Source: Corynebacterium casei LMG S-19264
Lineage (GTDB): Bacteria; Actinomycetota; Actinomycetes; Mycobacteriales; Mycobacteriaceae
DNA: 64,000 bases
Assembly (NCBI RefSeq): GCF_000550785.1
Contig: NZ_CP004350.1
Location: 2,336,009-2,400,008, forward strand
Reading direction: 5' to 3'
The notes beneath the pieces are model-generated. The model worked only from the letters and a program-made list of their open reading frames with translations. It had not been told where the DNA came from and did no database searches. This document shows, piece by piece, positions 53,865 through 64,000 of this stretch. Made by a program: the position numbers and the translations under genes. Each line of letters opens with the position of its first letter. The first letter of the stretch is position 1.

Positions 53865-56591
53865 CTACTTCTTAAGCCCCGCGAGGCGGGCTTCAATGCG
53901 CTCTACTTCTTCCTGCGCGATGGTTTGACGCTCACGGATCTTGTCCACAACGTGGTCAGGTGCCTTGGCCAGGAAAGCTTCATTGCCCAGCTTGCCGCCG
54001 GTCTGCTGCAATTCCTTTTGTGCCTTAGCCAAGTCCTTTTCCAGGCGCTTGCGCTCTGCCTCAACGTCAATCGCGTCGGAGGTATCCAGGGAAACCTCGA
54101 CGGTGCCTTGTGAGAGGCGCACCTCAACGGTGGCAGATGCCGTGAAGTCATCCTCCGGGGTGGTGATATTAGCCAGGTTGCGCACCAAATCTTCCTGGTT
54201 CTGCAGGTCAACCACGGCGAAGTCCAGACGGCCCGGAACCTTCTGCGAAGGCTTCACACCCTGGTCGGCACGGAAACGACGCAGCTCCGTAATGAGCTTC
54301 TCCGAATCCTGAATGCGGCGCAGCGCGGTCTCATCAGCGGTTGCACCGCCGTTGGTATCCGCCGCGGTTGGCCACGGCGCAATCATGATGGACTCGGACT
54401 GCTCACCATTAGTCAGCGCCTGCCATAGAACCTCGGTCACAAATGGCATGGTTGGGTGCAGCATGCGCAGGACTACATCGAGGACGCGGCCCAGAACGAT
54501 CTGGGTGTTGCGACCGGTTGCGGACTCACCGTCACGAGGAATCTGGGTCTTGGCAATTTCCAAGTACCAGTCACACAGCTCGTCCCATGCGAAGTGGTAG
54601 AGCAGCTCATTAGCGCGCGCGAACTGGTAATCATCCAAATAAGCATCCACGCGAACGCGCACATCCTCGGCGCGGTCGAGGATCCATCGGTCGGCATCGG
54701 TTAGCTCATCGCGGTTTGGTAGCACGTCAATACCCGCACCGTTCATCAACGCGAATTTGGTGGCGTTGAACAGCTTAGTGGCAAAGTTACGTGCCGATGC
54801 TGCGGCATCACTGCCCAATGGCAAGTCAGTGCCTGGGTTTGCGCCACGCGCCAAGGTGAAACGCAGCGCGTCCGCACCGTAGTCACGGACCCAATCCATC
54901 GGGTCAATGCCGTTGCCCAAAGACTTCGACATCTTGCGGCCCTGCTCATCACGCACCAGGCCATGCAGGTACAAATCCTTGAATGGAATCTGCGGACGAC
55001 CGTTCTCACCTGTGCCCAACAGCTCTGGGGTCTGGGTGGATGCAAAGGTGCCGAACATCATCATGCGGGCAACCCAGAAGAAGATGATGTCATAGCCGGT
55101 GACCAGCACGTTGGTTGGGTAGAACTTCTCCAAGTCTGGAGTCTTCTCCGGCCAGCCCAAGGTGGAAAATGGCCACAGCGCGGAGGAGAACCAGGTGTCC
55201 AAAACGTCAGGGTCCTGAACGTAGCCTTCCGGCGCGGTCTCATCTGGTCCGACGCACACGATGTCGCGGTTGCCCTCGGCGTCTTCTGGTCCGTACCAGA
55301 TTGGGATGCGGTGACCCCACCACAGCTGACGGGAAATAGTCCAGTCATGCATGTTGTCGACCCACTCGAAGTAACGAGCTTCCTGGGCCTCAGGGTGGAT
55401 GTTGGTATCGCCCGCGCGGACTGCTTCCGCAGACATCTTGGCTAGCTTTTCCACAGCGACGAACCACTGTAGAGACAGGCGTGGCTCAATTGCCTCACCG
55501 GAGCGCTCCGAGTGGCCGACGGAGTGAACATAAGGACGGATTTCTTTAACAATGCGACCCTGCTCAGCCAAAGCCTCACGGACCTTCACGCGTGCTTCTT
55601 CGCGCGACATTCCATCAAACTGGGTGCCAGTGTTAGCGATATGGCCGGTGGTGTTCATGACCGTTGGCATATCCAGGTTGTGGCGGTTGCCCATGGCGTA
55701 GTCATTCGGATCATGCGCCGGGGTGATCTTCACAGCACCGGTACCGAATTCCGGATCCACGTAATCATCAGCGATGACCTTTAACTTCAGGTCATCACGG
55801 AATGGGTGGTCAAATTCGTTGCCAATCAGATCCGCATAACGCTCATCTTCTGGGTGCACAGCAATAGCAACGTCACCGAGCATGGTTTCCACACGGGTGG
55901 TGGCAACAATCATGTGCGGCTCATCATCATTGAGGGAGCCATAACGCAGCGAAACCAGTTCGCCTTCCACGTCCTTGTACACAACCTCAATATCCGAAAC
56001 CGCGGTTTCCAGAACTGGTGACCAGTTGACAAGACGGTTGGCCTGGTAGATCAAACCAGCATCATAAAGCTGCTTAAAAATGGTCTGGACTGCGCGGGAC
56101 AAACCTTCATCCAGAGTAAAGCGCTCACGGGACCAGTCAACCGAGTCACCGATCGCCTTCATCTGGGAGGTGATGGTCTTACCGAACTCATCCTTCCACT
56201 CCCAGACCTTGTCAATAAACTCTTCGCGGTCATAATCCCAGCGGGACTTTCCTTCGGTCTCCTTCAGGCGCGCCTCAACCTTGGTCTGAGTCGCGATACC
56301 CGCGTGGTCATAGCCCGGCAACCACAACGCCGAGTAGCCCTGCATGCGCTTGCGGCGAATAATCGAGTCCATAAGCGTATGGTCCAACGCGTGGCCCATG
56401 TGCAGCTGACCTGTCACATTAGGCGGTGGCAGCACAATAGAAAAAGGCTCTTTGTTCGGGTCTTCATCAGGCTTGAAGTAGCCCTTTTCAACCCAGCCTT
56501 CATACAGTTCGGTCTCTACTGCCTGGGGATCCCAGGACTTAGGAAGAGCGTCTGCGCGATTGGTACCAATAGTCTTATTTTCCTTAGTCAC
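53865..56591 (-). CDS. valS: Valyl-tRNA synthetase
   Basis: 908 residues. HIGH-type motif [16 protein letters not shown] near 60; [11 protein letters not shown] (KMSKS) near 555; an editing (CP1) domain between; the C-terminal coiled coil ([19 protein letters not shown]) ends the chain. It charges tRNA-Val and clears misactivated threonine. TAGAAT, seven bases before the GTG at 56591, signals a leaderless start. No T-box is seen upstream. Confidence 0.97.
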   Translation of the reverse strand: MTKENKTIGTNRADALPKSWDPQAVETELYEGWVEKGYFKPDEDPNKEPFSIVLPPPNVTGQLHMGHALDHTLMDSIIRRKRMQGYSALWLPGYDHAGIATQTKVEARLKETEGKSRWDYDREEFIDKVWEWKDEFGKTITSQMKAIGDSVDWSRERFTLDEGLSRAVQTIFKQLYDAGLIYQANRLVNWSPVLETAVSDIEVVYKDVEGELVSLRYGSLNDDEPHMIVATTRVETMLGDVAIAVHPEDERYADLIGNEFDHPFRDDLKLKVIADDYVDPEFGTGAVKITPAHDPNDYAMGNRHNLDMPTVMNTTGHIANTGTQFDGMSREEARVKVREALAEQGRIVKEIRPYVHSVGHSERSGEAIEPRLSLQWFVAVEKLAKMSAEAVRAGDTNIHPEAQEARYFEWVDNMHDWTISRQLWWGHRIPIWYGPEDAEGNRDIVCVGPDETAPEGYVQDPDVLDTWFSSALWPFSTLGWPEKTPDLEKFYPTNVLVTGYDIIFFWVARMMMFGTFASTQTPELLGTGENGRPQIPFKDLYLHGLVRDEQGRKMSKSLGNGIDPMDWVRDYGADALRFTLARGANPGTDLPLGSDAAASARNFATKLFNATKFALMNGAGIDVLPNRDELTDADRWILDRAEDVRVRVDAYLDDYQFARANELLYHFAWDELCDWYLEIAKTQIPRDGESATGRNTQIVLGRVLDVVLRMLHPTMPFVTEVLWQALTNGEQSESIMIAPWPTAADTNGGATADETALRRIQDSEKLITELRRFRADQGVKPSQKVPGRLDFAVVDLQNQEDLVRNLANITTPEDDFTASATVEVRLSQGTVEVSLDTSDAIDVEAERKRLEKDLAKAQKELQQTGGKLGNEAFLAKAPDHVVDKIRERQTIAQEEVERIEARLAGLKK

Positions 56592-56621
56592 GCAGACGAT
56601 TCTACACGGCAGCTACCCCAG

Positions 56622-57656
<1,035 letters not shown>

Positions 57657-57808
57657 CTATGCAAAGAAACTTCACTATTCACCCCCAGCCTAGACCAAAA
57701 TCTTAAGCTTTGCCCCACCCCCCAAATCGGTTGACAAACTCACATTTGACTGTGCCGCTACCCCCATTTCTCCTGCGTTTTTGGCCGAAAACTAACGCCG
57801 TTGCTAAG

Positions 57809-57822
57809 CACAGGCAACACCC
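57809..57822 (+). repeat. 14-base element shared with the peptide transporter promoter, copy 1
   Basis: CACAGGCAACACCC occurs here, 177 bases before mdh and 139 before the TetR gene, and again at 61977-61990. GCCGTTG precedes both copies by three to five bases. Here it is extended into the palindrome CAACAC-CCGA-GTGTTG (57815-57830), an operator-like symmetry. Confidence 0.6.
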
Positions 57823-57960
57823 GAGTGTTGTTTAGTGCACGATGGAGGGAAGTACGTATCATTAATGTTTCCATTTTTGGATTTGATTCGGTTCGCGAGG
57901 GATAGTCACGCGCACGCTCTATTTTTATGCCGAAACTACGCAAAGGGAGATTTGCACAGG

Positions 57961-58701
57961 ATGACCACCAATGACCACGTTGACGCTCCGGCCAATGTGA
58001 CTGTTGAGGAAGTCATTGGCATTGCCATTGCCCAGTTCGCCGCCGACGGATACGACGGCACCAAAATTGAAAACATCTCCCGCGAGTCCGGCATGTCCAA
58101 GCGCATGATCCACTATCACTTCGGTGACAAGAAAGGCCTGTACTTGCAGAGCCTTGAAGCCGCGTTGGATAAGTTGCAGCCTCCTTTTGACCAGCTGGTT
58201 ATTGACTCCGCCGTTCCAGTGGAAGGCATGCGCAAATTAGTGGACAGCCTGTTTGAACTGTTCATGAAGAACCAGGACGCATTGCGCATGATTGTGGAAG
58301 AAAACTCTCACCCCGTCATTGATGCTGCTGAACATCCTGCGATTGCGGACCTATCCGGGGTGATGTTGCACCTCAACCGCCTGCTCATGCTGGGACAAGA
58401 CTCCGGCGCATTCCGCCCGGGTATTTCTGCGAATGACCTTTATTTGCTCATTACCTCCATGACTTTGTTGCCTGTGACCACACAAAACATCACGCAGAAC
58501 CTATTCAGCGTTGACTTGTCATCGCCTGACAACGTCCGCGGCTTACACCGCTTGATTGTGGACATGGTATTGGCCTTTTTGACGTCCAATATCCCCGACA
58601 GCGGTCACCAAAGCTACCTTGAAGAAGATATGTCTGAGTCCAAGACGGATTCTTCTGCCAGCATCTATGACGATGGTGGCACGGATGACATCTTCTCCTA
58701 A
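57961..58701 (+). CDS. TetR-family transcriptional regulator
   Basis: 246 residues from the ATG at 57961 (AAAGGGAG about 11 bases before). DNA-binding helices TVEEVIGIAIAQFAADGYDG ... IENISRESGMSKRMIHYHFG, then a helical ligand domain with the TetR C-terminal pattern. It diverges from mdh with a 328-base gap and may be autoregulated through the palindrome at 57815-57830. An acidic Ser tail ends the protein. The target is unknown. Confidence 0.88.
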   Translation: MTTNDHVDAPANVTVEEVIGIAIAQFAADGYDGTKIENISRESGMSKRMIHYHFGDKKGLYLQSLEAALDKLQPPFDQLVIDSAVPVEGMRKLVDSLFELFMKNQDALRMIVEENSHPVIDAAEHPAIADLSGVMLHLNRLLMLGQDSGAFRPGISANDLYLLITSMTLLPVTTQNITQNLFSVDLSSPDNVRGLHRLIVDMVLAFLTSNIPDSGHQSYLEEDMSESKTDSSASIYDDGGTDDIFS

Positions 58702-58721
58702 GTAATCGAATTCCTAGCAAA

Positions 58722-58760
58722 AAGGCCCATCTCCGCACTTTATGTGCACAGATGGGCCTT
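58722..58760. terminator. Bidirectional terminator between the TetR gene and clpX
   Basis: AAGGCCCATCT and AGATGGGCCTT with a 17-base loop (including GCAC/GTGC pairing). It lies between convergent genes. Confidence 0.78.
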
Positions 58761-58784
58761 AATCTTTGCTTGGAAGGAGGAGAA

Positions 58785-60086
58785 CTAGGACGCCTTTTCT
58801 TCAGAGTCCGTGTAAACGTACTCTGGCTCTGCTTCGCCACGTACTGCCTGCGCGGTGACGCGAACCGTGTCAATGTCCTCGCGGTCTGGCAAGTCATACA
58901 TGACTGGCACCAGGAGCTCTTCCAGGATGGCGCGCAGACCACGTGCGCCGGTCTTGCGTTCCAGTGCTAAATCAGCGATTTCGCTCAAAGCTTCTGGTTC
59001 GATATCAAGGTGCGCGCCGTCCATTTCAAACAGGCGCTGGTACTGCTTGACAAGAGAGTTCTTCGGTTCCGTCAGCACCTGGACCAAGGACTCACGGTCA
59101 AGGTTTTCAACTGTTGCCACAACTGGCAGACGGCCAATGAACTCTGGGATGAGACCGAACTTGACCAAGTCTTCAGGGCGGACCTTTTCAAACATGTCCA
59201 CGCGCTCGCGCTCTTCCTGGGTATCAAGCTTGGAGCCAAAGCCTACGCCCTTCTTACCCACGCGCTCAGCGATAACCTTTTCCAGTCCTGCGAACGCACC
59301 CGCGACGATGAACAGGATGTTTGAGGTATCTAGCTGAATGAACTCTTGGTTTGGGTGCTTACGTCCACCCTGCGGTGGAATAGAGGCAACCGTGCCCTCG
59401 AGGATTTTCAGCAGTGCCTGCTGCACGCCTTCGCCGGAGACGTCACGAGTAATGGATGGATTATCCGACTTGCGGGAAATCTTATCCACCTCATCAACGT
59501 AGATGATGCCGCGGCTTGCGCGGTCAACGTCAAAGTCGGCTGCCTGCAATAACTTGAGCAGAATGTTTTCCACGTCTTCACCGACATAGCCGGCTTCCGT
59601 CAACGAGGTGGCATCGGCAATAGCGAAAGGCACATCCAGCATGCGCGCCAAGGTCTGGGCAAGGTAGGTCTTGCCGGAACCTGTTGGGCCGAGCATCAAG
59701 ATGTTGGACTTGGAGATCTCAACATCATCGTCTTCTTTCGCACGACGGCTCGAGGATGCTGCAGCGGCCTGTGCTTCTTCAGCCTTGATGCGCTTGTAGT
59801 GGTTGTACACCGCAACGGACAGCACACGCTTTGCCGCATCCTGGCCGATGACGTATTTATCAAGGAAGGATGAGATTTCCGAAGGGCGAGGAAGCTTCTT
59901 TTCTTCGCTCTCAGCGGCGGCAGCCTGTGCTGCACCAAGTTCTTCTTCAATGATTTCATTGCAGAGCTCAATGCACTCATCACAGATGTACACTCCACCA
60001 CCGGCGATCAGCTTCTTAACTTGCTTCTGGCTCTTGCCACAGAAGGAACACTTAAGCAGGTCAGCGCTTTCTTGCATACGTGCCAT
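58785..60086 (-). CDS. clpX: ATP-dependent Clp protease ATP-binding subunit ClpX
   Basis: 433 residues. Zinc finger C13, C16, C35, C38; Walker A GPTGSGKT; Walker B/sensor regions; IGF-type loop for ClpP contact. Unfolds substrates for the ClpP1P2 peptidase encoded to the right. Here the peptide transporter gene lies between clpX and clpP2, so they are not in one operon. Its N-terminus starts [10 protein letters not shown]. Confidence 0.97.
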   Translation of the reverse strand: MARMQESADLLKCSFCGKSQKQVKKLIAGGGVYICDECIELCNEIIEEELGAAQAAAAESEEKKLPRPSEISSFLDKYVIGQDAAKRVLSVAVYNHYKRIKAEEAQAAAASSSRRAKEDDDVEISKSNILMLGPTGSGKTYLAQTLARMLDVPFAIADATSLTEAGYVGEDVENILLKLLQAADFDVDRASRGIIYVDEVDKISRKSDNPSITRDVSGEGVQQALLKILEGTVASIPPQGGRKHPNQEFIQLDTSNILFIVAGAFAGLEKVIAERVGKKGVGFGSKLDTQEERERVDMFEKVRPEDLVKFGLIPEFIGRLPVVATVENLDRESLVQVLTEPKNSLVKQYQRLFEMDGAHLDIEPEALSEIADLALERKTGARGLRAILEELLVPVMYDLPDREDIDTVRVTAQAVRGEAEPEYVYTDSEEKAS

Positions 60087-60318
60087 GAAGATCTTTCTAC
60101 TTGAAGAAAATTAGAGCTTGAAGTCTACTTGTCACTGCAGCCTATAGCCACAGCCTCTACTTGTGCGGCGTCAACTTCTCCCCGCCGCACCGTATTTACT
60201 CCACCTTAGTAAATGCAGCCCGATCCTTACCAACGCGACATCCATCCGGCGCATTCCATCCGCACCGCTGTGAACTTCCCGCATTACAAACGCCATCTTC
60301 GTCGACCTTGAAAACTGC

Positions 60319-60363
60319 AACGACCGGCCTCCTCCCCCACATTCGAGGAAGAGACCGGTCGTT
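60319..60363 (-). terminator. Terminator after the peptide transporter
   Basis: AACGACCGG and CCGGTCGTT with an inner CCTC/GAGG pairing; lies 34 bases past the stop at 60397. T-rich downstream on the minus strand (GTTGCAGTTTTC). Confidence 0.65.
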
Positions 60364-60396
60364 ATGCCAATCGGCGCCTAGCGCAAGACGAGCTTT

Positions 60397-61899
60397 CTAA
60401 CGGAAGGTAGCGAACTGCTTTACTACCCACTTACTGATGAACAGCAAGATGACGCCCAGGATGACAGAGACGACACCCAAGGAGATAAAGAAGGTGTTCT
60501 CAGCGGAAGCATCTTCTGGGTTGTAATAAGCAGCCAAAGAACCTGCCAATGAGGTACCGATGGACACTGCCATCATCCACACCGCCATCATGCGCGATGG
60601 GAATGCATCCGGTGCAACCTTGGTGGCCAACGAGTTACCCACTGGAGAGAGCATCAGCTCACCCATGGTGAACAAGAACAGGATCCAGATGATGGCGATC
60701 ATTGGGGTGGAATTCGCTGCACCGCCGGAGAACGGCAGGAAGAAGAACAGGGAGACACCAATGATGATGTTGCCGACGCCGAACTTCACAGGGGTGGACC
60801 ACTGACGCTTGCCCAATTTGGTCCAGGCAGCGGCGAAGACACCAGAGAAGATAATGATGAAGATTGGGTTAATAGACTGCACCAGTGACGGTGGAATCTC
60901 CCAACCGAAGATTTCGCGGTCCAGGCGAACATCTGAGTAGATGGTCAGCACGGTGAACTGCTGCTGGAAGATAGCGAAGAAGAGCACGCCGGAGATAAAC
61001 ATTGGAATAAAACCAATGAGACGCTTGCGCTCCAGATCGGTGGTCAGCTCAGAGCGGTACATCTGCAGCCACAATACGATTGCCGCGATCAGTGCAACGA
61101 CGGTGACGATGTTGGACAACCAGTCCATCTTCACAATGCCGGTGGTCAACAGCACGGTAGCAATGACAACGATGGCAGCAATCACGATGATCACTGTGGT
61201 CAGCTGAGACTTGGTTGCTGGGTTTGGAACGTCATGGCCAGCATCCTTGATGGTGTGCTTGCGCATCATCATGTACTGGATAAGGCCAAGCCCCATGCCG
61301 ACTGCGGCGATGCCGAAGCCCCAGTGGAAGCCCTTCCATCCCCACAGCGCGGTGGTAAGAAGTGGGCCGAGCAAGCCACCAATGTTGATGCCCATGTAGA
61401 AGATGGAGAAACCACCATCACGGCGTGGGTCATCCTTGGTGTACAGCGAGCCCAGAACTACCTGCGCGGTGGTCTTAACGCCACCGGAGCCGATAGCGAT
61501 AAGGACCAGGCCAATAGCTAAGCCGGTGATACCCGGGATGATCGCCAGGGCAATATGTCCCAGCATGACCAAAATGGCCGAGTAGAACAGGGTGCGTTCA
61601 GAGCCGAAGACTTTGTCAGCAACGATGGATGCCAGCAGGCAGGCCATGTAGACCAGACCGCCATAGGCGCCGACAATGGAGGCTGCCGCTGCCTGAGGGA
61701 TTCCGAGACCGCCGTCGGTAACGGAGTAGTACATGTAGAGCAGGACGATGGCTTGCATGCCGTAGAAGCTAAATCGCTCCCACATTTCAACGCCAAAGAG
61801 GTTAGCCAATCCCCAAGGATGGCCGAAGAATTGCTTCTCCTCCTGCTCCTGCGCGCGATGCTGATCACTCGCGCCAGCTTGTGTTTGAGTAGAAGACAT
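60397..61899 (-). CDS. POT/PTR-family di- and tripeptide transporter
   Basis: 500 residues from the ATG at 61899 (MSSTQTQAGASDQHRAQEQE). Twelve to fourteen membrane spans, EMWERFSFYGM (E1xxE2RF motif), GIGSGGVKTTAQVVLGSLY and FYMGINIGGLLGP (PTR2 signature). Proton-coupled di- and tripeptide uptake. Its upstream region carries a 14-base element shared with the mdh region. No clear ribosome site is visible. Confidence 0.92.
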   Translation of the reverse strand: MSSTQTQAGASDQHRAQEQEEKQFFGHPWGLANLFGVEMWERFSFYGMQAIVLLYMYYSVTDGGLGIPQAAAASIVGAYGGLVYMACLLASIVADKVFGSERTLFYSAILVMLGHIALAIIPGITGLAIGLVLIAIGSGGVKTTAQVVLGSLYTKDDPRRDGGFSIFYMGINIGGLLGPLLTTALWGWKGFHWGFGIAAVGMGLGLIQYMMMRKHTIKDAGHDVPNPATKSQLTTVIIVIAAIVVIATVLLTTGIVKMDWLSNIVTVVALIAAIVLWLQMYRSELTTDLERKRLIGFIPMFISGVLFFAIFQQQFTVLTIYSDVRLDREIFGWEIPPSLVQSINPIFIIIFSGVFAAAWTKLGKRQWSTPVKFGVGNIIIGVSLFFFLPFSGGAANSTPMIAIIWILFLFTMGELMLSPVGNSLATKVAPDAFPSRMMAVWMMAVSIGTSLAGSLAAYYNPEDASAENTFFISLGVVSVILGVILLFISKWVVKQFATFR

Positions 61900-62316
61900 G
61901 AATTCGATTTGAACACAACCTGTCCGGCTGTTCAAAATCATAAACCCGCACTTTTCCCAGCTCATAGCCGTTGACACACAGGCAACACCCAAGCGCCGAA
62001 ACCTAGCTTTGGCCAAAGTTGTGCCGCGATTAAGCACTATTGAATTCAAGAAAGATGAGCTGTTTCAGACGTATTACTGCAGTAAATGCAACCTAGAGCA
62101 ACACCAAAGCACGTCTCCAATTACGCAGTTTTTCGCCCTCGGATACAGCACCACCCCCAACAATTAAACACCCAACAAGATAGTCAATTAAGTGAACTAA
62201 GAGACAATTGGCATCTGCGGTCTGATTTCTCACTAGTTGAGATTCTGCGAGCGATCTGCGGCCTTTTCCCGACGTTTCACCCCACCCCGACGCGAAACAA
62301 CGGGAAGAAAACAGCG
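61900..62316. other. Intergenic region between the transporter and clpP2
   Basis: About 420 bases with the transporter promoter on the minus strand, including the shared 14-base element at 61977-61990. The rest (62050-62260) is AT-rich with no gene I can support. Confidence 0.5.
61977..61990 (+). repeat. 14-base element shared with the mdh region, copy 2
   Basis: CACAGGCAACACCC, 78 bases before the transporter start. The same GCCGTTG precedes it. The palindromic extension seen in copy 1 is missing here (AAGCGCCG follows). Confidence 0.6.
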
Positions 62317-62354
62317 AAGTGGGATGGCTCCCTTTTTAAGGAACCATCCCACTT
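62317..62354 (-). terminator. Terminator of clpP1-clpP2
   Basis: AAGTGGGATGG and CCATCCCACTT with a 16-base loop (partly TCC/GGA paired). On the minus strand TGTTTTCTT follows. It is 51 bases past the clpP2 stop. Confidence 0.8.
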
Positions 62355-62404
62355 AGCTTCACTGCACGCTAGGACGTGTGCGAACTAGAGTGCACTAGCT
62401 GAAA

Positions 62405-63028
62405 TTAGTTGTTGAGCTTGCGGTAATCAAAGACCTGGTCGATGATGCCGTACTCTACTGCTTCTTCAGCGGTCAGAATCTTGTCACGGTCAGTATCAAT
62501 ACGGACCTGCTCTGCGGTGCGGCCGGTGTGTTCGGCCAGAGTGTTTTCCATGAGGCGACGCATGCGCTCAATCTCTGCAGCTTGGATCTCCAAGTCAGAA
62601 ACCTGACCCTGGGTGCCCTGGGTGGCTGGCTGGTGAATCAGAACGCGAGAGTTAGGAAGCGCAGCACGCTTGCCCGGAGCACCCGCTGCCAAAAGGACGG
62701 CAGCTGCGGAAGCAGCCTGGCCCAAGCAGACAGTCTGAACGTCAGGGCGAACATAACGCATGGTGTCGTAGATAGCCATCAACGCGGTGAAAGAACCACC
62801 TGGGGAGTTGATGTACATGGTGATGTCGCGGTCTGGGTCCATGCCCTCGAGCACGAGCAGCTGCGCCATGATGTCATTGGCAGAAGTGTCATCAACCTGG
62901 GTGCCCAGGAAGATGATGCGCTCTTCAAAAAGCTTGGAGTACGGGTTGGTTTCCTTGGTGCCCTGTGCCGACTGCTCAATAAAAGATGGCAGTACGTAAC
63001 GGGATGAAGGCATTTGGAAGTTAGACAT
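62405..63028 (-). CDS. clpP2: ATP-dependent Clp protease proteolytic subunit ClpP2
   Basis: 207 residues. Active-site Ser107 ([14 protein letters not shown]), His132 (IHQPATQG) and a downstream Asp; NSPGGS motif at 74-79. Forms the mixed ClpP1P2 complex with ClpP1 in actinobacteria. It starts 22 bases after the clpP1 stop. A propeptide-like N-terminus (about 25 residues) is present. Confidence 0.96.
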   Translation of the reverse strand: MSNFQMPSSRYVLPSFIEQSAQGTKETNPYSKLFEERIIFLGTQVDDTSANDIMAQLLVLEGMDPDRDITMYINSPGGSFTALMAIYDTMRYVRPDVQTVCLGQAASAAAVLLAAGAPGKRAALPNSRVLIHQPATQGTQGQVSDLEIQAAEIERMRRLMENTLAEHTGRTAEQVRIDTDRDKILTAEEAVEYGIIDQVFDYRKLNN

Positions 63029-63049
63029 AATGAGTTTCTCCTTTATCCC

Positions 63050-63649
63050 TTAGTTGCTAATTGGTCCGGATGCGGCGTCAATGACGTGGTCAACAAGACC
63101 GTAGTCCTTGGCCTGCTGTGCGGTAAACCAGCGGTCACGGTCAGAGTCCTTGGTAATCTGCTCAAAGGTCTGGCCGGTGTGCTCTCCAATAAGCTCAGCC
63201 ATTTCGCGCTTGGTAGCTGCGAACTGCTCTGCCTGAATTGCGATATCGGATGCGGTACCGCCAACGCCAGCAGAAGGCTGGTGCATCATGATGCGTGCGT
63301 GAGGCAGTGCGAAGCGCTTGCCCCTGGTGCCGCCGGACATCAGGAACTGGCCCATGGAAGCAGCCAAGCCCATACCGTAGGTGCGGATATCGCATGGCGA
63401 GTACTTCATGGTGTCGTAGATTGCCATGCCTGCGGTGACGGAACCACCTGGGGAGTTAATGTACAGCGAGATATCACGAGTTGGGTCCTCTGCGGACAGC
63501 AGCAGAATCTGCGCGCACAGCTTGTTTGCAATCTCATCGTCGACCTGGGTGCCCAGGAAGATGATGCGCTCACTCAGCAAGCGCTCGTAAACACTGTCAC
63601 CCAAGTTCATACCTGCGCCCTGGGAGGACATCTGAAGCTTGTCAGACAT
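63050..63649 (-). CDS. clpP1: ATP-dependent Clp protease proteolytic subunit ClpP1
   Basis: 199 residues; Ser98 ([10 protein letters not shown]), His123 (MMHQPSAG) and a C-terminal Asp. Partner of ClpP2. It leads the clpP1-clpP2 operon. A ClgR-type site about 118 bases upstream suggests stress induction. Confidence 0.96.
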   Translation of the reverse strand: MSDKLQMSSQGAGMNLGDSVYERLLSERIIFLGTQVDDEIANKLCAQILLLSAEDPTRDISLYINSPGGSVTAGMAIYDTMKYSPCDIRTYGMGLAASMGQFLMSGGTRGKRFALPHARIMMHQPSAGVGGTASDIAIQAEQFAATKREMAELIGEHTGQTFEQITKDSDRDRWFTAQQAKDYGLVDHVIDAASGPISN

Positions 63650-63766
63650 GGTTAATGCTCCTTGTCAGTTCTAAATTTTATTGTTGGCTTTGAAGAAGTA
63701 CCTCTTCATTGTCAATGGCACCTACCCTACTTAAACTTCGCCACCGCGTGCGAGAAAAATAGGGCT

Positions 63767-63784
63767 TGTTCGCTGATAGCGTTA
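63767..63784. promoter_or_regulatory. Putative ClgR operator upstream of clpP1
   Basis: TGTTCGCTGATAGCGTTA fits the ClgR consensus WNNWCGCYNANRGCGWWS at 17 of 18 positions (last base A instead of G/C). ClgR activates clpP1P2 in C. glutamicum under protein stress. It lies 118-135 bases before the clpP1 start. Confidence 0.65.
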
Positions 63785-63875
63785 ACCGTCCTTGGGAAAC
63801 ATAAGTTTCGGGGTTTAACAGGTCACACCACTGCCAATGCTCGCATGTCGCCGAGGAGTCAGTGCAGATCGAAAA

Positions 63876-63901
63876 AGGTCCTAGCTCTCAAGCTAGGACC
63901 T
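63876..63901 (-). terminator. Terminator of trigger factor gene
   Basis: AGGTCCTAGCT-CTCA-AGCTAGGACCT, an 11-base-pair perfect stem. The minus strand ends CCTTTTTCG. It lies 60 bases past the stop at 63961. Confidence 0.82.
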
Positions 63902-63960
63902 AATTCTTATTAGGCTAATTCACCCTCAAGCGAGGAGTTGAGAAGCACTCAGAAGCTAAT

Positions 63961-64000
63961 TTATGCCTCGTCGTTGGTGTTCTCTTCTGCGTTAGCTTCG
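63961..64000 (-). CDS. tig: Trigger factor, last codons only
   Basis: Only the last 12 codons and the TAA stop are in the window: an acidic end (EANAEENTNDEA). Trigger factor is encoded upstream of clpP1P2 in Actinobacteria and ends in an acidic tail; the assignment rests on that position and character alone. Confidence 0.6.
   Translation of the reverse strand, partial: EANAEENTNDEA

Overview
The window is a contiguous chromosome segment of a mycolic-acid actinobacterium, almost certainly a Corynebacterium. Four things point there: GC content in the upper fifties by eye, the MtrAB-LpqB cell-envelope operon, an arabinogalactan/GDP-mannose gene set (manA, pmmB, manC, wbbL, LCP protein) interleaved with whiB2, and gene order matching Mycobacterium tuberculosis and C. 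glutamicum as remembered. I cannot fix the species. There is no prophage, transposase, CRISPR array, rRNA or tRNA that I can see.

Layout. 1-25.2 kb is a conserved envelope and secretion block. Leftward run secA (5' part only), hpf, comF, lpqB, mtrB, mtrA, tmk, DUF4259; then a Ser/Pro/Glu-repeat anchored protein, manA, the TobH-like gene, pmmB, DUF3499, a metallopeptidase-family gene, whiB2, manC-like guanylyltransferase, wbbL, the LCP ligase and a TIGR03089 gene. A five-gene sulfite reductase/sirohaem block (11.6-16.0 kb: SUMT, TSUP permease, sirohydrochlorin chelatase, zinc-ribbon mini-protein, Tyr-Cys type sulfite reductase) is spliced between tobH and pmmB, with an McbR-type operator at its head.

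25.2-34.9 kb is a less conserved stretch: a 6C-type small RNA, a second TSUP permease, two succinate-semialdehyde-type dehydrogenases, a DedA-like membrane protein, a TetR regulator, a double glyoxalase-fold protein, two tiny glutaredoxin-like proteins, an unrecognised 403-residue protein and luxS.

34.9-64 kb is a second conserved block running almost entirely leftward. It holds a ketopantoate reductase, proA, DUF1707, an aldolase remnant beside a DeoR regulator, two tandem 2-hydroxyacid dehydrogenases, proB, obg, rpmA, rplU, a 1394-residue RNase E/G with an IF2-like N-terminus, ndk, two small membrane proteins, folC, valS, mdh, a TetR regulator, clpX, a POT-family peptide transporter, clpP2, clpP1 and the last codons of trigger factor. 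A near-consensus ClgR site lies upstream of clpP1.

Many genes lack a Shine-Dalgarno sequence and instead show a TANNNT box 6-8 bases before the start codon, so leaderless transcripts look common; this was used to choose several starts. The most interesting points are the sulfur block inside the mannosylation locus, the 6C-like RNA, the RNase E architecture, two unrecognised proteins (33.1-34.3 kb and 49.6-50.5 kb) and a 14-base element shared by two promoter regions.
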